From JAQUOA01 sp037443785 (GTDB taxonomy: Bacteria > Bacteroidota > Ignavibacteria > UBA10030 > UBA8401), in contig JBBINR010000029.1 in NCBI GenBank assembly GCA_037443785.1, positions 1 to 45,509 of the forward strand: a stretch of 45,509 nucleotides of DNA. Reading direction: 5' to 3'. The position numbers were made by a program, and so were the translations under genes. Below the pieces are notes generated by a model. The model saw only the letters and a list, made by a program, of their open reading frames with translations, was not told the DNA's origin and searched no databases. This document shows, piece after piece, positions 16,256 to 25,281 of this stretch (its first letter is position 1; each line of letters starts with the position of its first letter).

Positions 16256-17794
16256 TCACATCCACAAATTTCTGTCGAGACTTCGATATTGAATTGCTTC
16301 GCTCAAATGTTCGGTACAGATTTCTTGACTTACTGATAAATCCGCAATAGTGCGAGAAACTTTTAAAATACGGTCATAGGCACGTGCCGATAATCCAAGT
16401 TTCGTCATTGCCATTTTGAGAAGTTCTTCTCCCGCAGAATCAATTCGACAAAATTCTCGAATTTCCTTTGACTGCATTCCTGCGTTTGCATACAAGTGTT
16501 TATGGTGCGAAGAAAATCTTTTTAATTGAATTTCGCGCGCGCGAATTACTCGTTGCCGAATTAGCGAAGATTGTTCCCCTGGTTTCTTTTGCGAAAGCTC
16601 AGCAACTTTCACTGCCGGAACTTCAATATGAATATCTATTCTGTCCAACAAGGGGCCTGAAATTTTTGCCATATATTTTTGAATCTGAATCGGTGTGCAC
16701 GTACATTCAGCGTTCGGATTGCCATAATTTCCGCACGGACATGGATTCATAGCGCAAACGAGCATGAAGTTTGCAGGAAATTCAAGAGACATTTTTGATC
16801 TGCTGATTGTCACTTTGCCATCTTCAAGCGGCTGACGCATAACTTCTAAAACATTCCGTGCAAATTCTGGAAGTTCATCCAGAAATAAAACACCATGATG
16901 CGAAAGTGAAATTTCTCCCGGACGCGGAATTGTCCCCCCGCCAACAAGAGCAGAATCGGATATGGTATGATGCGGAGAACGAAACGGACGTTGTGCAACA
17001 AGCGCTGAACCCGGTGGAAGTATTCCCGCCACCGAATGAATTTTTGTTGTCTCAATGCTTTCATCGAACGTCAAAGGAGGAAGAATGCTTGGTAATCGTC
17101 GTGCAAGCATTGTTTTTCCCGAACCTGGAGGTCCTATCATAATTATGTTGTGCCCGCCCGCAGCGGCAACTTCCAGTGCGCGCTTTACATTCTCCTGTCC
17201 CTTCACGTCAGAAAAATCCGAAAAATATTTTTGTTCGACGGAAAATACTTCCCGTAAATTTAAACAGACAGGTTTCATTGATGAATGTCCATCAAGCAAA
17301 GCTATTGTGTCCGTTAGATTTTCGACACCGTATACGTCAATGCCTTCGACCATTGCCGCTTCTTTCGCATTGGCAGCAGGAAGAATAATACCGCGGATTT
17401 TTTTCTTCTTCAACTCAACCGCAATCGGCAATGAGCCATGGATAGGGCGTAACGTTCCATCAAGTGCAAGTTCACCAAGAATAGCAAAATCCTTCAAACG
17501 ATTTTCGTCGACTTGACCGCTCGATGCAAGCATTCCAACAGCAATCGGAAGATCATACGACGATCCTTCCTTTTTTATATCAGCAGGAGCAAGATTAATG
17601 GTGATTCGTTTGTTCGGATAGGTAAATGAAGAATTTTTTATTGCGGTCGCAACGCGTTCACGTGATTCCTTCACGGCATTATCAGGAAGTCCGACCATGA
17701 AAAAATTTGGAACGGTATTTTCGATGTTTGTTTCTATTTCGATGAGATATGCATTGATTCCGTATGTCGCCGCAGAAAGAACCGTTGTGAGCAT
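16256..17794 (-). CDS. comM: YifB/ComM family Mg-chelatase-like AAA+ ATPase
   Basis: A 512-residue protein. The N-terminal ChlI-like domain (about 1-170, with FFMVGLPDNAVKESRERV) is followed by an AAA+ module with Walker A GPPGSGKT (221-228), Walker B LFLDE (303-307) and a Cys-rich insert (MNPCPCGNYGNPNAECTC). The C-terminal Mg-chelatase-type helical domain includes the sensor-2-like SARAYDRILKVSRTIADL. In naturally competent bacteria ComM is a helicase that helps integrate transforming DNA by branch migration. The gene is widespread in non-competent bacteria too, so competence cannot be assumed. It is preceded by a STAS-like gene 42 bases upstream on the same strand. Confidence 0.93.
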   Translation of the reverse strand: MLTTVLSAATYGINAYLIEIETNIENTVPNFFMVGLPDNAVKESRERVATAIKNSSFTYPNKRITINLAPADIKKEGSSYDLPIAVGMLASSGQVDENRLKDFAILGELALDGTLRPIHGSLPIAVELKKKKIRGIILPAANAKEAAMVEGIDVYGVENLTDTIALLDGHSSMKPVCLNLREVFSVEQKYFSDFSDVKGQENVKRALEVAAAGGHNIIMIGPPGSGKTMLARRLPSILPPLTFDESIETTKIHSVAGILPPGSALVAQRPFRSPHHTISDSALVGGGTIPRPGEISLSHHGVLFLDELPEFARNVLEVMRQPLEDGKVTISRSKMSLEFPANFMLVCAMNPCPCGNYGNPNAECTCTPIQIQKYMAKISGPLLDRIDIHIEVPAVKVAELSQKKPGEQSSLIRQRVIRAREIQLKRFSSHHKHLYANAGMQSKEIREFCRIDSAGEELLKMAMTKLGLSARAYDRILKVSRTIADLSVSQEICTEHLSEAIQYRSLDRNLWM

Positions 17795-17836
17795 TTTAGA
17801 TCTCCAACTATAGAATGTCTTTACATCGCTGTAATT

Positions 17837-18160
17837 TTATTTACTATGTTGTAATGTGAATTGCATTTGCGCATCTGTTAAAACAAGCTCAACCTCCTCT
17901 AGATCATCCTCATCCATGTTAAGGATATGAATTCTTTTCTCAAACTCGCTGTTCCTCCATCGATTCTCGAAGCACAACCGACCGATGCTGAACTGCAAGA
18001 ATGATTTCGACATATACTTGTAATTCTCAAAATCAAGCTCAATCTCAGAATTGGTTTGCAGTTCCCTTTGGAGCAATTGGTAAAGCAATTCCCCTAACTC
18101 AGAAGCTAAGAGGCAAGAATTCGTTAGGGCATCAACAACTTTTATCGTCTTCACATCCAT
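17837..18160 (-). CDS. Small STAS-like (DUF4325-type) protein
   Basis: A 107-residue acidic cytoplasmic protein. ALTNSCLLASELGELLYQLL followed by IELDFENYKYMSKSFLQFSIG (about 40-60) resembles the strand-loop-helix of STAS-like DUF4325 proteins, where a Ser/Thr after the LDF strand could be a phosphorylation or contact site. Such proteins often partner with a GHKL ATPase or anti-sigma-type kinase, but none is adjacent. It lies between ldh and comM on the same strand, 81 bases after ldh. The assignment rests on pattern only; it could be an unrelated small protein. Confidence 0.6.
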   Translation of the reverse strand: MDVKTIKVVDALTNSCLLASELGELLYQLLQRELQTNSEIELDFENYKYMSKSFLQFSIGRLCFENRWRNSEFEKRIHILNMDEDDLEEVELVLTDAQMQFTLQHSK

Positions 18161-18241
18161 TCTTCGAATCTCAATTTAGCTCTTGAAAAGTAACCCAATT
18201 CTTGCTGTAGTGCAACGAAAAATTGATTAGGCACCTCACAG

Positions 18242-19162
18242 CTAAATTACAACATTGAACAATGCCTGTTTTAAAATATCTGCACTCGTAGCGAACAATT
18301 CTTTTTCATCGCTATTCATCGAAAATCCAACATCGCCAATTGTTCCTTCCCCACCAATCAAGCGTGGCAGCGAGAGAGCTACGCCATAATCATCGAGTGT
18401 TTCTGTTACTGTCATAATCGCGCGATGATCTCGAATAATGCGTTCGGTAATATTTGCTAACACTGCACCGATTCCGTAATAGGTCGCACCTTTGCCTTGA
18501 ATGATGTGATATGCCGCTTTGCGTACATCTTCTGAGATTTTATTCTTAATTGCATCAGACCATGGAATATTCCGCGCCGCACAGAATTCCGCAATGGACA
18601 TTCCGGCTACCGTCGCACTGCTCCACACAATCAATTCGCTGTCTCCATGTTCGCCAACAACATACCCATGAACATGCTGTGCATCAACACCAACGTGATT
18701 GGCAACTAAGGCGCGAAAACGCGCGGTATCAAGTGTTGTTCCGGAACCCATCACTTGCCCTTTCCGAAGTTTTGATATTCTCTCTGTAACTGTTGTTAAA
18801 ATATCGACAGGATTTGTCGCAACAAGAATAACCGCATTCGGTGCCGCAGAAACTATGTTGGGAATTACACTTTTGAAAACGTCAACATTTCTAGAAATAA
18901 GATTCAATCTTGTTTCTCCTGGACGCTGATTTACACCCGCAGTAACAAGAATAACCTTTGAATCTTGCAGATCCTTATAATCGCCTGCCTTAACAAGAAC
19001 AGAATGCGAAACCGGCGTCGCATGTTGAATATCACTCGCCTCAGATTCTGCCTTTGCCTTGTTCATGTCCACAAGCACCAATTCTCTGCACGAGTTACGA
19101 AGCACCATTGCGTATCCCGCAGTCGAACCGACAAATCCTGTCCCAACAATACCTACTTTCAT
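18242..19162 (-). CDS. ldh: L-lactate dehydrogenase
   Basis: Interconverts pyruvate and L-lactate with NAD(H). It is 306 residues, a little shorter than typical LDH. The dinucleotide-binding GTGFVG (7-12) is followed by the substrate loop NQRPGETR (78-85): Gln79 at the specificity position points to lactate rather than malate dehydrogenase, which has Arg there. Arg80 and Arg85 fit the loop, and Asp145, Arg148 and His172 (VGEHGDSE) complete the proton relay and substrate site. It lies downstream of the nuo terminator on the same strand, so it probably has its own promoter within the preceding 100 bases. Confidence 0.88.
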   Translation of the reverse strand: MKVGIVGTGFVGSTAGYAMVLRNSCRELVLVDMNKAKAESEASDIQHATPVSHSVLVKAGDYKDLQDSKVILVTAGVNQRPGETRLNLISRNVDVFKSVIPNIVSAAPNAVILVATNPVDILTTVTERISKLRKGQVMGSGTTLDTARFRALVANHVGVDAQHVHGYVVGEHGDSELIVWSSATVAGMSIAEFCAARNIPWSDAIKNKISEDVRKAAYHIIQGKGATYYGIGAVLANITERIIRDHRAIMTVTETLDDYGVALSLPRLIGGEGTIGDVGFSMNSDEKELFATSADILKQALFNVVI

Positions 19163-19206
19163 CTTCGTTCTCTTTTTTTGATGAATAAAATGTTCGTGAC
19201 CTGGTA

Positions 19207-19249
19207 AAACAAAAAATGCGCTGATGAAACATTTTCACCAACGCATTTT
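19207..19249 (-). terminator. Rho-independent terminator after nuoI
   Basis: AAAATGCG and CGCATTTT enclose a second paired segment (TGGTGAAA/TTTCATCA) to give a long stem followed by TTTTTTGTTTT on the minus strand. It ends the nuoGHI transcript before ldh. Confidence 0.85.
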
Positions 19250-19268
19250 ATCTACACCTAAAAACATG

Positions 19269-19784
19269 TTACCTCATCTTGCGAAGAAAATCCAACCGGG
19301 GTTTCATTTCTTCAATAGACTTTAACAACTTGTCTTTTCCAAAAATTGATTCCTGCTGACTGGAAAACGCCAATTCGTATTCGTTACTCATAATGATTGC
19401 TTCTTCGGGACACACTTCTTCACAAAATCCACAAAAGATACAGCGAGTCATATTGATTTCAAATAATTCCGGATACCGCTCTTTGTTTAATTCAGTTTCC
19501 GCTGCCTGAACTTGAATTGCTAATGCTGGACATACGCGGCTGCACAATCCGCATGCCACACATCGCTCCACTCCATTTTCGTGCACAAGCACAGGTCGTC
19601 CGCGAAATGATGACGCTGGTTCAAATCTTTCTTCGGGATATTGTCTGGTAAAGCGCGGCTGGAACATTTGGCCAATTGTAACAGCCATACCTTTAAGAAT
19701 TTCCGGTACATACAACCGCTGCAAAAATGTAAGATCTTTCGTTCGAATTTCTTTGCTGGGCTCGAGATATTTTTTTGTAGTCAT
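19269..19784 (-). CDS. nuoI: NADH-quinone oxidoreductase subunit I
   Basis: A 171-residue ferredoxin-like subunit of complex I with two tetra-cysteine motifs, CVACGLCSRVCP and CIFCGFCEEVCP, which hold the two 4Fe-4S clusters (N6a, N6b) of the peripheral arm near the membrane. The N-terminal stretch PEILKGMAVTIGQMFQPRFTRQYPEE is typical of the subunit. It begins 11 bases after nuoH and is the last gene of the nuoG-H-I cluster, with a terminator directly after it. Confidence 0.96.
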   Translation of the reverse strand: MTTKKYLEPSKEIRTKDLTFLQRLYVPEILKGMAVTIGQMFQPRFTRQYPEERFEPASSFRGRPVLVHENGVERCVACGLCSRVCPALAIQVQAAETELNKERYPELFEINMTRCIFCGFCEEVCPEEAIIMSNEYELAFSSQQESIFGKDKLLKSIEEMKPRLDFLRKMR

Positions 19785-19795
19785 AAATCGTAATC

Positions 19796-20854
19796 TTATT
19801 GGGTTAATAGTATAACAAGTCCAGTAACAACAATGTTCGCAAGTGAAAGCGGTAACATAACCTTCCAGCCAATATTCATCAACTGATCATAACGAAATCG
19901 TGGAATTGTCCAGCGGACCACCATGTAAACACCTATCATGAGCGCGACCTTCGCACAAAATGCACCCACTTGAATTAAGCTCACTGTCAGGGGGGATAAT
20001 CCTGCAAGCTCAATAAATGGTACACGCCAACCACCGAGATACAATGTGGTGATGACCGCCGAAGAAGTAATCATATTAGCATATTCTGCAAGAAAAAATA
20101 AACCGAATTTCATTCCGGAATATTCGGTGTGATACCCTGCAACTAATTCCGGTTCGGCTTCAGGCAAATCAAATGGGAGACGATTTGTTTCTGCAAACGA
20201 TGCAACGACAAACGTAACGAATCCGAAAAATTGCGGAATCAAATTCCATTTAGGAATAAATCCAACATAGTAACCGCCTTGATTGAGCACAATTTGGTCC
20301 AATCGCAAACTTCCAGCAACAAGAACTACACCGATGATCGACAAGCCCATCGATAATTCATAGCTGATCATCTGAGCCGATGCACGGAGCCCGCCAAGAA
20401 GTGAATATTTATTATTGGACGACCATCCGCTGAGGGTAATTCCATAGACACCAAGCGATGTTAACGCAAGAACATATAAAATTCCAATATTTACATCAGC
20501 GATCATCAGCTTATAGGTATATTGAACTCCATTGACCATAATTGAAATGGTATCGCCAAACGGTACAACCGCAAAAGTTGAAAGTGCAACCCCCAGCGAT
20601 ATCAACGGCGCTAACGTATGAACAAATTTATTGGCACTTGCCGGAACAACATCTTCTTTGAAAAATAATTTTACAATATCAGGAATTGGTTGTAACAACC
20701 CCCATGGCCCGACACGGTTTGGTCCATACCGGTTTTGAATAAACGCGCTGATCTTTCGTTCTGCCAACACCAAGTAGGCAACAACGGTGAGCATCACAAA
20801 GACCACTAATCCGATTTTTATAAGTGCTTCAAGAGCAATTGAAAATGCATCCAT
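19796..20854 (-). CDS. nuoH: NADH-quinone oxidoreductase subunit H
   Basis: A 352-residue membrane subunit with about eight hydrophobic helices. Family motifs include ERKISAFIQNRYGPNRVGPWGLLQPI (31-56), SWSSNNKYSLLGGLRASAQMISYE in the quinone-chamber region (the first Gly-Trp pair is GW), and ETNRLPFDLPEAEPELVAGYHTEYSG, the acidic loop at the quinone site. The C-terminal IPRFRYDQLMNIGWKVMLPL is also standard. It lies between nuoG (20 bases upstream) and nuoI. Confidence 0.97.
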   Translation of the reverse strand: MDAFSIALEALIKIGLVVFVMLTVVAYLVLAERKISAFIQNRYGPNRVGPWGLLQPIPDIVKLFFKEDVVPASANKFVHTLAPLISLGVALSTFAVVPFGDTISIMVNGVQYTYKLMIADVNIGILYVLALTSLGVYGITLSGWSSNNKYSLLGGLRASAQMISYELSMGLSIIGVVLVAGSLRLDQIVLNQGGYYVGFIPKWNLIPQFFGFVTFVVASFAETNRLPFDLPEAEPELVAGYHTEYSGMKFGLFFLAEYANMITSSAVITTLYLGGWRVPFIELAGLSPLTVSLIQVGAFCAKVALMIGVYMVVRWTIPRFRYDQLMNIGWKVMLPLSLANIVVTGLVILLTQ

Positions 20855-20874
20855 AAATATTAACTATAGTTTGA

Positions 20875-22548
20875 TTAAACAGCGACTGATTCTCGTTTTA
20901 TAAGTGCACCTTTTTTCCCAACTTTAAGGTACGACAAACCTTTAAATGCATGAACTTTTTGACAGAGTTCGTTGAACACATCGTCGCAATTATTGTATTT
21001 CATTTTCGTTCCCATTGCACCGGCTACACTGGCAACAATTTTCCACGATGGACGTGAATCTCTTCGCGGACCTTTTCCCCATTTATCATTGTGGGAAGCA
21101 AATTTGTCCCAGCGGCTCATTTCAAAATTATCAAGTGCCCGATCCTGTTCAAGCGTGGTTACGGCAGGACGAATGCGTTGAACCCGATGCTGGAAGTTTG
21201 TCCATGTACCGTTCTTTTCTGCATACGTTGATGCAGCGAGAACGACATGAGCCATCTCGGTTGTTTTCGTATGATTGGTCGCATGAACAGCAAAAAATTC
21301 TAAGTTAGATAAGGCTTCTTCGACACCAGGTAATTCTGCAATATTATCTTCGAGCATATATAAGGCTTTTATTTTGCCATCTTTAATTGCCGAAATAATT
21401 TTTTCAAAATCCATTCCTCCCTCTTGCGGGACGACACCAACGAGTTCTGCACCTGCGGCATTCGGGGTTTTATCTGCACGAATCAAAACGTTATCATCTG
21501 TCCCCTGGGTATGACGAAAGAAATCAATATTTCTTGTCCCTACTACTTCTTTAGCAAATTTTGCAAAGAGATAATTATCTTCGTTCATTGCATAGGCAGA
21601 GCCAAGTAACGCAATTTCTGATTTGTTAAACGATTTTAATTCAGAAGCGATCTTCGCAATTGCTTCATCCCAGCCAACTTCAACAAGTTTTCCATCTTTT
21701 CTGATTTTGGGGGACTTAATACGATTCTCTGCATTAACATTTTTCCATGTATCCATTCTTCCTTGGTCACACATCCACACACTATTGACGTCATCATTTT
21801 TACGCGGAGTTAATCGTAAGATTTCATTATTTCGCACACCGATTTCAATATTGCACCCGCGTGAACATCCCGTGCAAATGCTATCAGTGAATGACATTTC
21901 CCAGACACGAGATTTGAAGCGAAAATCCTTATTCGTTAATGCACCAACGGGACAAATATCAACCACATTCATTGAATACGGATTATCGAGTGATTCACCG
22001 GGGAATGTTGTCAATTCAACACGGTCACCGCGCTGCGTAAATTCTAATTGATGCACACCGGCAATTTCGTCGCAGAAACGAATACAGCGCGAGCACATGA
22101 TGCAGCGTTCCGTATCCAACATTACGCGAGGACCAATTTCAACTCTCTTCGGTTTATGATTTTTGTTTTCGACAAAACGGCTAAATCCGGTGGAATATTT
22201 GTAGGAATAATCTTGCAGTTTACATTCCCCTGCTTCATCACAAATTGGACAATCAAGCGGATGGTTAATCAGAATGAATTCCATGACCGCTTCACGTGCA
22301 TTGATCACACGTTCATTCTGCGTGTGAATAATCATTCCTTCGGCAACCTGCGTCATGCAGGCAATGGCGAGCTTCGGCATTTTTTCAACTTCAACCAAAC
22401 ACATTCTGCAATTTCCTGAAGGCGAAAGTTTTTCGTGCCAACAAAAATGCGGAACGATCACATTGTTTTCTTTAGCAGCTTCAATGATCGTTTTTTTATT
22501 ATCAACTTCGTATTGAATTCCGTCGAGAGTAATTTTTACATTAGGCAT
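20875..22548 (-). CDS. nuoG: NADH-quinone oxidoreductase subunit G, short form
   Basis: A 557-residue electron-transfer subunit. The N-terminal 2Fe-2S domain has Cys residues in VPHFCWHEKLSPSGNCRMC and ACMTQV. The His/Cys cluster motif HPLDCPICDEAGEC follows, then ERCIMCSRCIRFC with a later CPVGAL. A molybdopterin-oxidoreductase-type motif, CTGCSRGC plus MCDQGR, could hold an N7-type 4Fe-4S cluster. The remaining molybdopterin-like domain is short compared with the roughly 800-900 residues of many NuoG proteins, though short forms exist in several phyla. Only nuoG, H and I are here; the other complex I genes must be elsewhere. Confidence 0.93.
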   Translation of the reverse strand: MPNVKITLDGIQYEVDNKKTIIEAAKENNVIVPHFCWHEKLSPSGNCRMCLVEVEKMPKLAIACMTQVAEGMIIHTQNERVINAREAVMEFILINHPLDCPICDEAGECKLQDYSYKYSTGFSRFVENKNHKPKRVEIGPRVMLDTERCIMCSRCIRFCDEIAGVHQLEFTQRGDRVELTTFPGESLDNPYSMNVVDICPVGALTNKDFRFKSRVWEMSFTDSICTGCSRGCNIEIGVRNNEILRLTPRKNDDVNSVWMCDQGRMDTWKNVNAENRIKSPKIRKDGKLVEVGWDEAIAKIASELKSFNKSEIALLGSAYAMNEDNYLFAKFAKEVVGTRNIDFFRHTQGTDDNVLIRADKTPNAAGAELVGVVPQEGGMDFEKIISAIKDGKIKALYMLEDNIAELPGVEEALSNLEFFAVHATNHTKTTEMAHVVLAASTYAEKNGTWTNFQHRVQRIRPAVTTLEQDRALDNFEMSRWDKFASHNDKWGKGPRRDSRPSWKIVASVAGAMGTKMKYNNCDDVFNELCQKVHAFKGLSYLKVGKKGALIKRESVAV

Positions 22549-22685
22549 TTTAAATAAAGACTTTAAGGTTGCACTTCAATTAACACTTCATGCGGTTTCG
22601 GTGTAAACATTGGAATAATGTATTAAAAAAAGTCCAAGATTAAAAGAGGAAATTGATTTTGTTCTTCAAAATTTTCTTGTCTTTA

Positions 22686-22726
22686 AAACAAAAAAAGCCA
22701 TCCCGCAGGACGGCTTTTTTTGTTTT
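22686..22726 (-). terminator. Terminator after ald (bidirectional in form)
   Basis: AAAAAAAGCC and GGCTTTTTTT flank an 8-bp stem (one A-C mismatch) with a CGCA-type loop, giving T runs on both strands. It starts some 12 bases after the ald stop codon. Confidence 0.88.
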
Positions 22727-22737
22727 TCTTTTCTGGC

Positions 22738-23853
22738 TTATCGAATAATTGTCTCGACCGGTGTATATTTCATATGAAACGCATCGGCGACACCTTTATA
22801 CGTAATTAGACCATCAACCATGTTCAAACCATGTTTGATGTCACTGTTAAGCTGCACTGCTCGCTCCCAACCTTTGTTTGCAATCTCAACAGCATACGGC
22901 AACGTCGCATTTGTCAACGCAATTGTCGATGTGAATGGCACTGCACCGGGCATGTTCGCAACGCAATAATGAATAACATTGTCCACAATAAACGTAGGAT
23001 TTTCATGCGTGGTCGGCTTACATGTTTCAATGCAACCACCTTGATCAACAGCAACGTCAACGATGACTGATCCAGGTTTCATTGTCTTTAACATTTCTTT
23101 TCTAACTAACTTTGGAGCTTTTGCTCCCGGAATTAACACTGCGCCAATTACAAGATCTGCGGTTTGAATACATTTCCGAATATTATACGGATTGCTCACC
23201 AATGTCGTCACATTTTTCGGCATAATATCATCAAGCTGACGTAGCCGATAAAGATTGTTGTCCATGATTGTCACTTTCGCTCCGAAGCCGGCAGCAATTT
23301 TCGCAGCATTGGTTCCAACAATTCCGCCACCGATGACGACAACATGCGCAGGTTCAACACCGGGTACGCCGCCAAGGAGGATTCCTCTTCCGCCCATTGT
23401 TCGTTCAAGATATTTTGCACCTTCTTGCGGAGCCATACGTCCTGCAACTTCGCTCATTGGAATGAGAAGCGGAAGCGATCCATCATCTTTTTGAACGGTT
23501 TCGTATGCGATACAAACTGCTTGTGCTTTCATCATCGCAACAGTCAATTCTTTGCTCGCTGCAAAATGGAAGTATGTAAAGAGAACTTGATCTCGTCGGA
23601 TTAAATTATATTCCTGTTTGATTGGCTCTTTCACTTTGATGATCATATCCGCTTTGTGATAGACTTCCTTTGCATTCTTTGCAATCTTTGCCCCTGCTTC
23701 CGCGTACGCTGCGTCGTCAAAGCCGCTGCCCAACCCTGCTTTGCTTTCGACGATGACGGTATGACCGTATTGACGAAGTGTCTCTACGCCTACCGGAACT
23801 AAGCCGACTCTGTTTTCATTTGTTTTAATTTCTTTTGGAACTCCAATAATCAT
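22738..23853 (-). CDS. ald: Alanine dehydrogenase
   Basis: Reversible NAD-dependent deamination of L-alanine to pyruvate and ammonia. At 371 residues it is of standard length. The N-terminal PKEIKTNENRVGLVP carries Arg15. The catalytic pair is Lys75 (IIKVKEP) and His96 (YFHFA), matching the known positions in characterised alanine dehydrogenases. The NAD-binding motif is GGGIVGTNAAKIA. It forms a single-gene unit with its own terminator, between nuoG and the M16 peptidase gene on the same strand. Confidence 0.95.
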   Translation of the reverse strand: MIIGVPKEIKTNENRVGLVPVGVETLRQYGHTVIVESKAGLGSGFDDAAYAEAGAKIAKNAKEVYHKADMIIKVKEPIKQEYNLIRRDQVLFTYFHFAASKELTVAMMKAQAVCIAYETVQKDDGSLPLLIPMSEVAGRMAPQEGAKYLERTMGGRGILLGGVPGVEPAHVVVIGGGIVGTNAAKIAAGFGAKVTIMDNNLYRLRQLDDIMPKNVTTLVSNPYNIRKCIQTADLVIGAVLIPGAKAPKLVRKEMLKTMKPGSVIVDVAVDQGGCIETCKPTTHENPTFIVDNVIHYCVANMPGAVPFTSTIALTNATLPYAVEIANKGWERAVQLNSDIKHGLNMVDGLITYKGVADAFHMKYTPVETIIR

Positions 23854-23877
23854 AATATCATCTCACTTTTTATTGAT

Positions 23878-25170
23878 TTAATTAGTTATAACTTCTTTTT
23901 CATTAGGAGAAAGAACCACGGTGGTAAAGTTTGAAATCTTAAACAATTTTTGAGCAACGTGCTGAATTTCTTCAGTAGAAACCGAGTCAATACTTTTCAC
24001 ACTCTCATCGAGCGGCGTATACTCGCCAAAATATAATTCGCTGCTGCCCAACCGCATCATTCTGTTTGAAGTACTTTCCAACGAAAGCATCATGTTTCCC
24101 TTCAACTGCGCTTTCACTTGATGCAACACGGATTGCGGCAATACTTTCATTTTTAGTTTTTCCAATTCCGAATACGAAAGTTGAAGCGCTTTGTTCACAG
24201 AATTTTTATCTGTTCCAAGGTAAATTCCAAACACCCCTGTATCTTCCATTAACGTCATAAATGAATAAACGCTGTACGCCAATCCATGTTTCTCACGAAT
24301 CTGTTGAAACAAGCGTGAACTCATCCCATCACCAAGAACCGTATTCAACAATAACGCCGGGTACCGTAGCTTGTCGTGCACACTAAAGGCAATGGTGCCA
24401 GTACATACGTGGGATTGTTGAATTGGCTTTGGAAATTCTTGAAAGAATTTTATTCCTTTTGGCGCAGACGTCGTTTTTTCCGGATGGTGCTCTTTATTTT
24501 TTTTATTAAAATATTTTTCAGCCAACCGAACAATTTCTGCATGCGCGATATTTCCTGCCGCTGTAACAATAATGTTGCCGTTATGATAATGGCTTCGGAC
24601 ATAATTGTTTAGATCGTTTTTCGAAAACTCCGAAACATTTTTTGCGGTCCCAATAATCTGCATCCCAAGCGGATGCTCTCTGAAAAGATGTTTTTCAAAA
24701 TATTCATGAACCTGATCGTCCGGATCATCTTCAGCTTGTTTAATCTCTTCGAGCACAACAGTTTTTTCTTTTTCTATTTCTTTTTCAGGAAACGTAGAAT
24801 GCTGAACCATATCACTCAATACATCCACTGCTCGTTCAACGAATTCATCCAGCACGCGGGCATAATAACACGTGTGCTCCTTGGTTGTGAATGCATTCAT
24901 GAATCCGCCGATTGATTCAATACTGTTGGCAATCTGTTTATAGGAACGTTTTTCTGTTCCTTTAAACATCATGTGTTCAATAAAATGGGAGATTCCGTTG
25001 CTTTCCAGCGTTTCATTGCGAGAACCTGTATCAATCCAAATTCCAATTGAAACTGATTTTACGGTTGGGATTTCTTCGCTGATAACTCGAATACCATTGT
25101 GAAGCGTGGTCTTTTGGTAAGACGACGAAATTGCGGAATTAGAATTAAATGATGTCTCTCGGTACGCCAT
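23878..25170 (-). CDS. M16 family zinc peptidase
   Basis: A 430-residue insulinase/processing-peptidase-type protein. The inverted zinc motif HFIEH (residues 62-66) is present, with the downstream Glu supplied by VVLEEIKQAEDDPDD near residue 140. The second half has the R/Y-containing GDGMSSRLFQQIREKHGLAYSVYSF motif that shapes the substrate cavity. The N-terminus TTLHNGIRVISEEIPTVKSVSIGIWIDTGSRNE is typical. No signal peptide is seen, so it is probably cytoplasmic. It is one active-type chain; an inactive partner chain is not adjacent, so it may work as a homodimer. Confidence 0.93.
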   Translation of the reverse strand: MAYRETSFNSNSAISSSYQKTTLHNGIRVISEEIPTVKSVSIGIWIDTGSRNETLESNGISHFIEHMMFKGTEKRSYKQIANSIESIGGFMNAFTTKEHTCYYARVLDEFVERAVDVLSDMVQHSTFPEKEIEKEKTVVLEEIKQAEDDPDDQVHEYFEKHLFREHPLGMQIIGTAKNVSEFSKNDLNNYVRSHYHNGNIIVTAAGNIAHAEIVRLAEKYFNKKNKEHHPEKTTSAPKGIKFFQEFPKPIQQSHVCTGTIAFSVHDKLRYPALLLNTVLGDGMSSRLFQQIREKHGLAYSVYSFMTLMEDTGVFGIYLGTDKNSVNKALQLSYSELEKLKMKVLPQSVLHQVKAQLKGNMMLSLESTSNRMMRLGSSELYFGEYTPLDESVKSIDSVSTEEIQHVAQKLFKISNFTTVVLSPNEKEVITN

Positions 25171-25281
25171 TCTCTGCTGTTATTTCAAATAGTTTATGCG
25201 AAATGAAGATAGATGATTTTTCTTAAAGGACAAAGGAAAATATCACTCACCAACCCTCATTTTTCCTAAAAGAATATGAAA

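Noticed and set aside
22563..22610. 15-codon minus-strand ORF (MFTPKPHEVLIEVQP) just upstream of nuoG
   Set aside because: Too short to support without comparison to relatives; could be a leader peptide or a remnant, but only one copy is seen.
25234..25267. Hairpin AGGAAAA.../...TTTTTCCT after udk
   Set aside because: AT-rich stem with a long loop and no clean T run; not strong enough to call a terminator.
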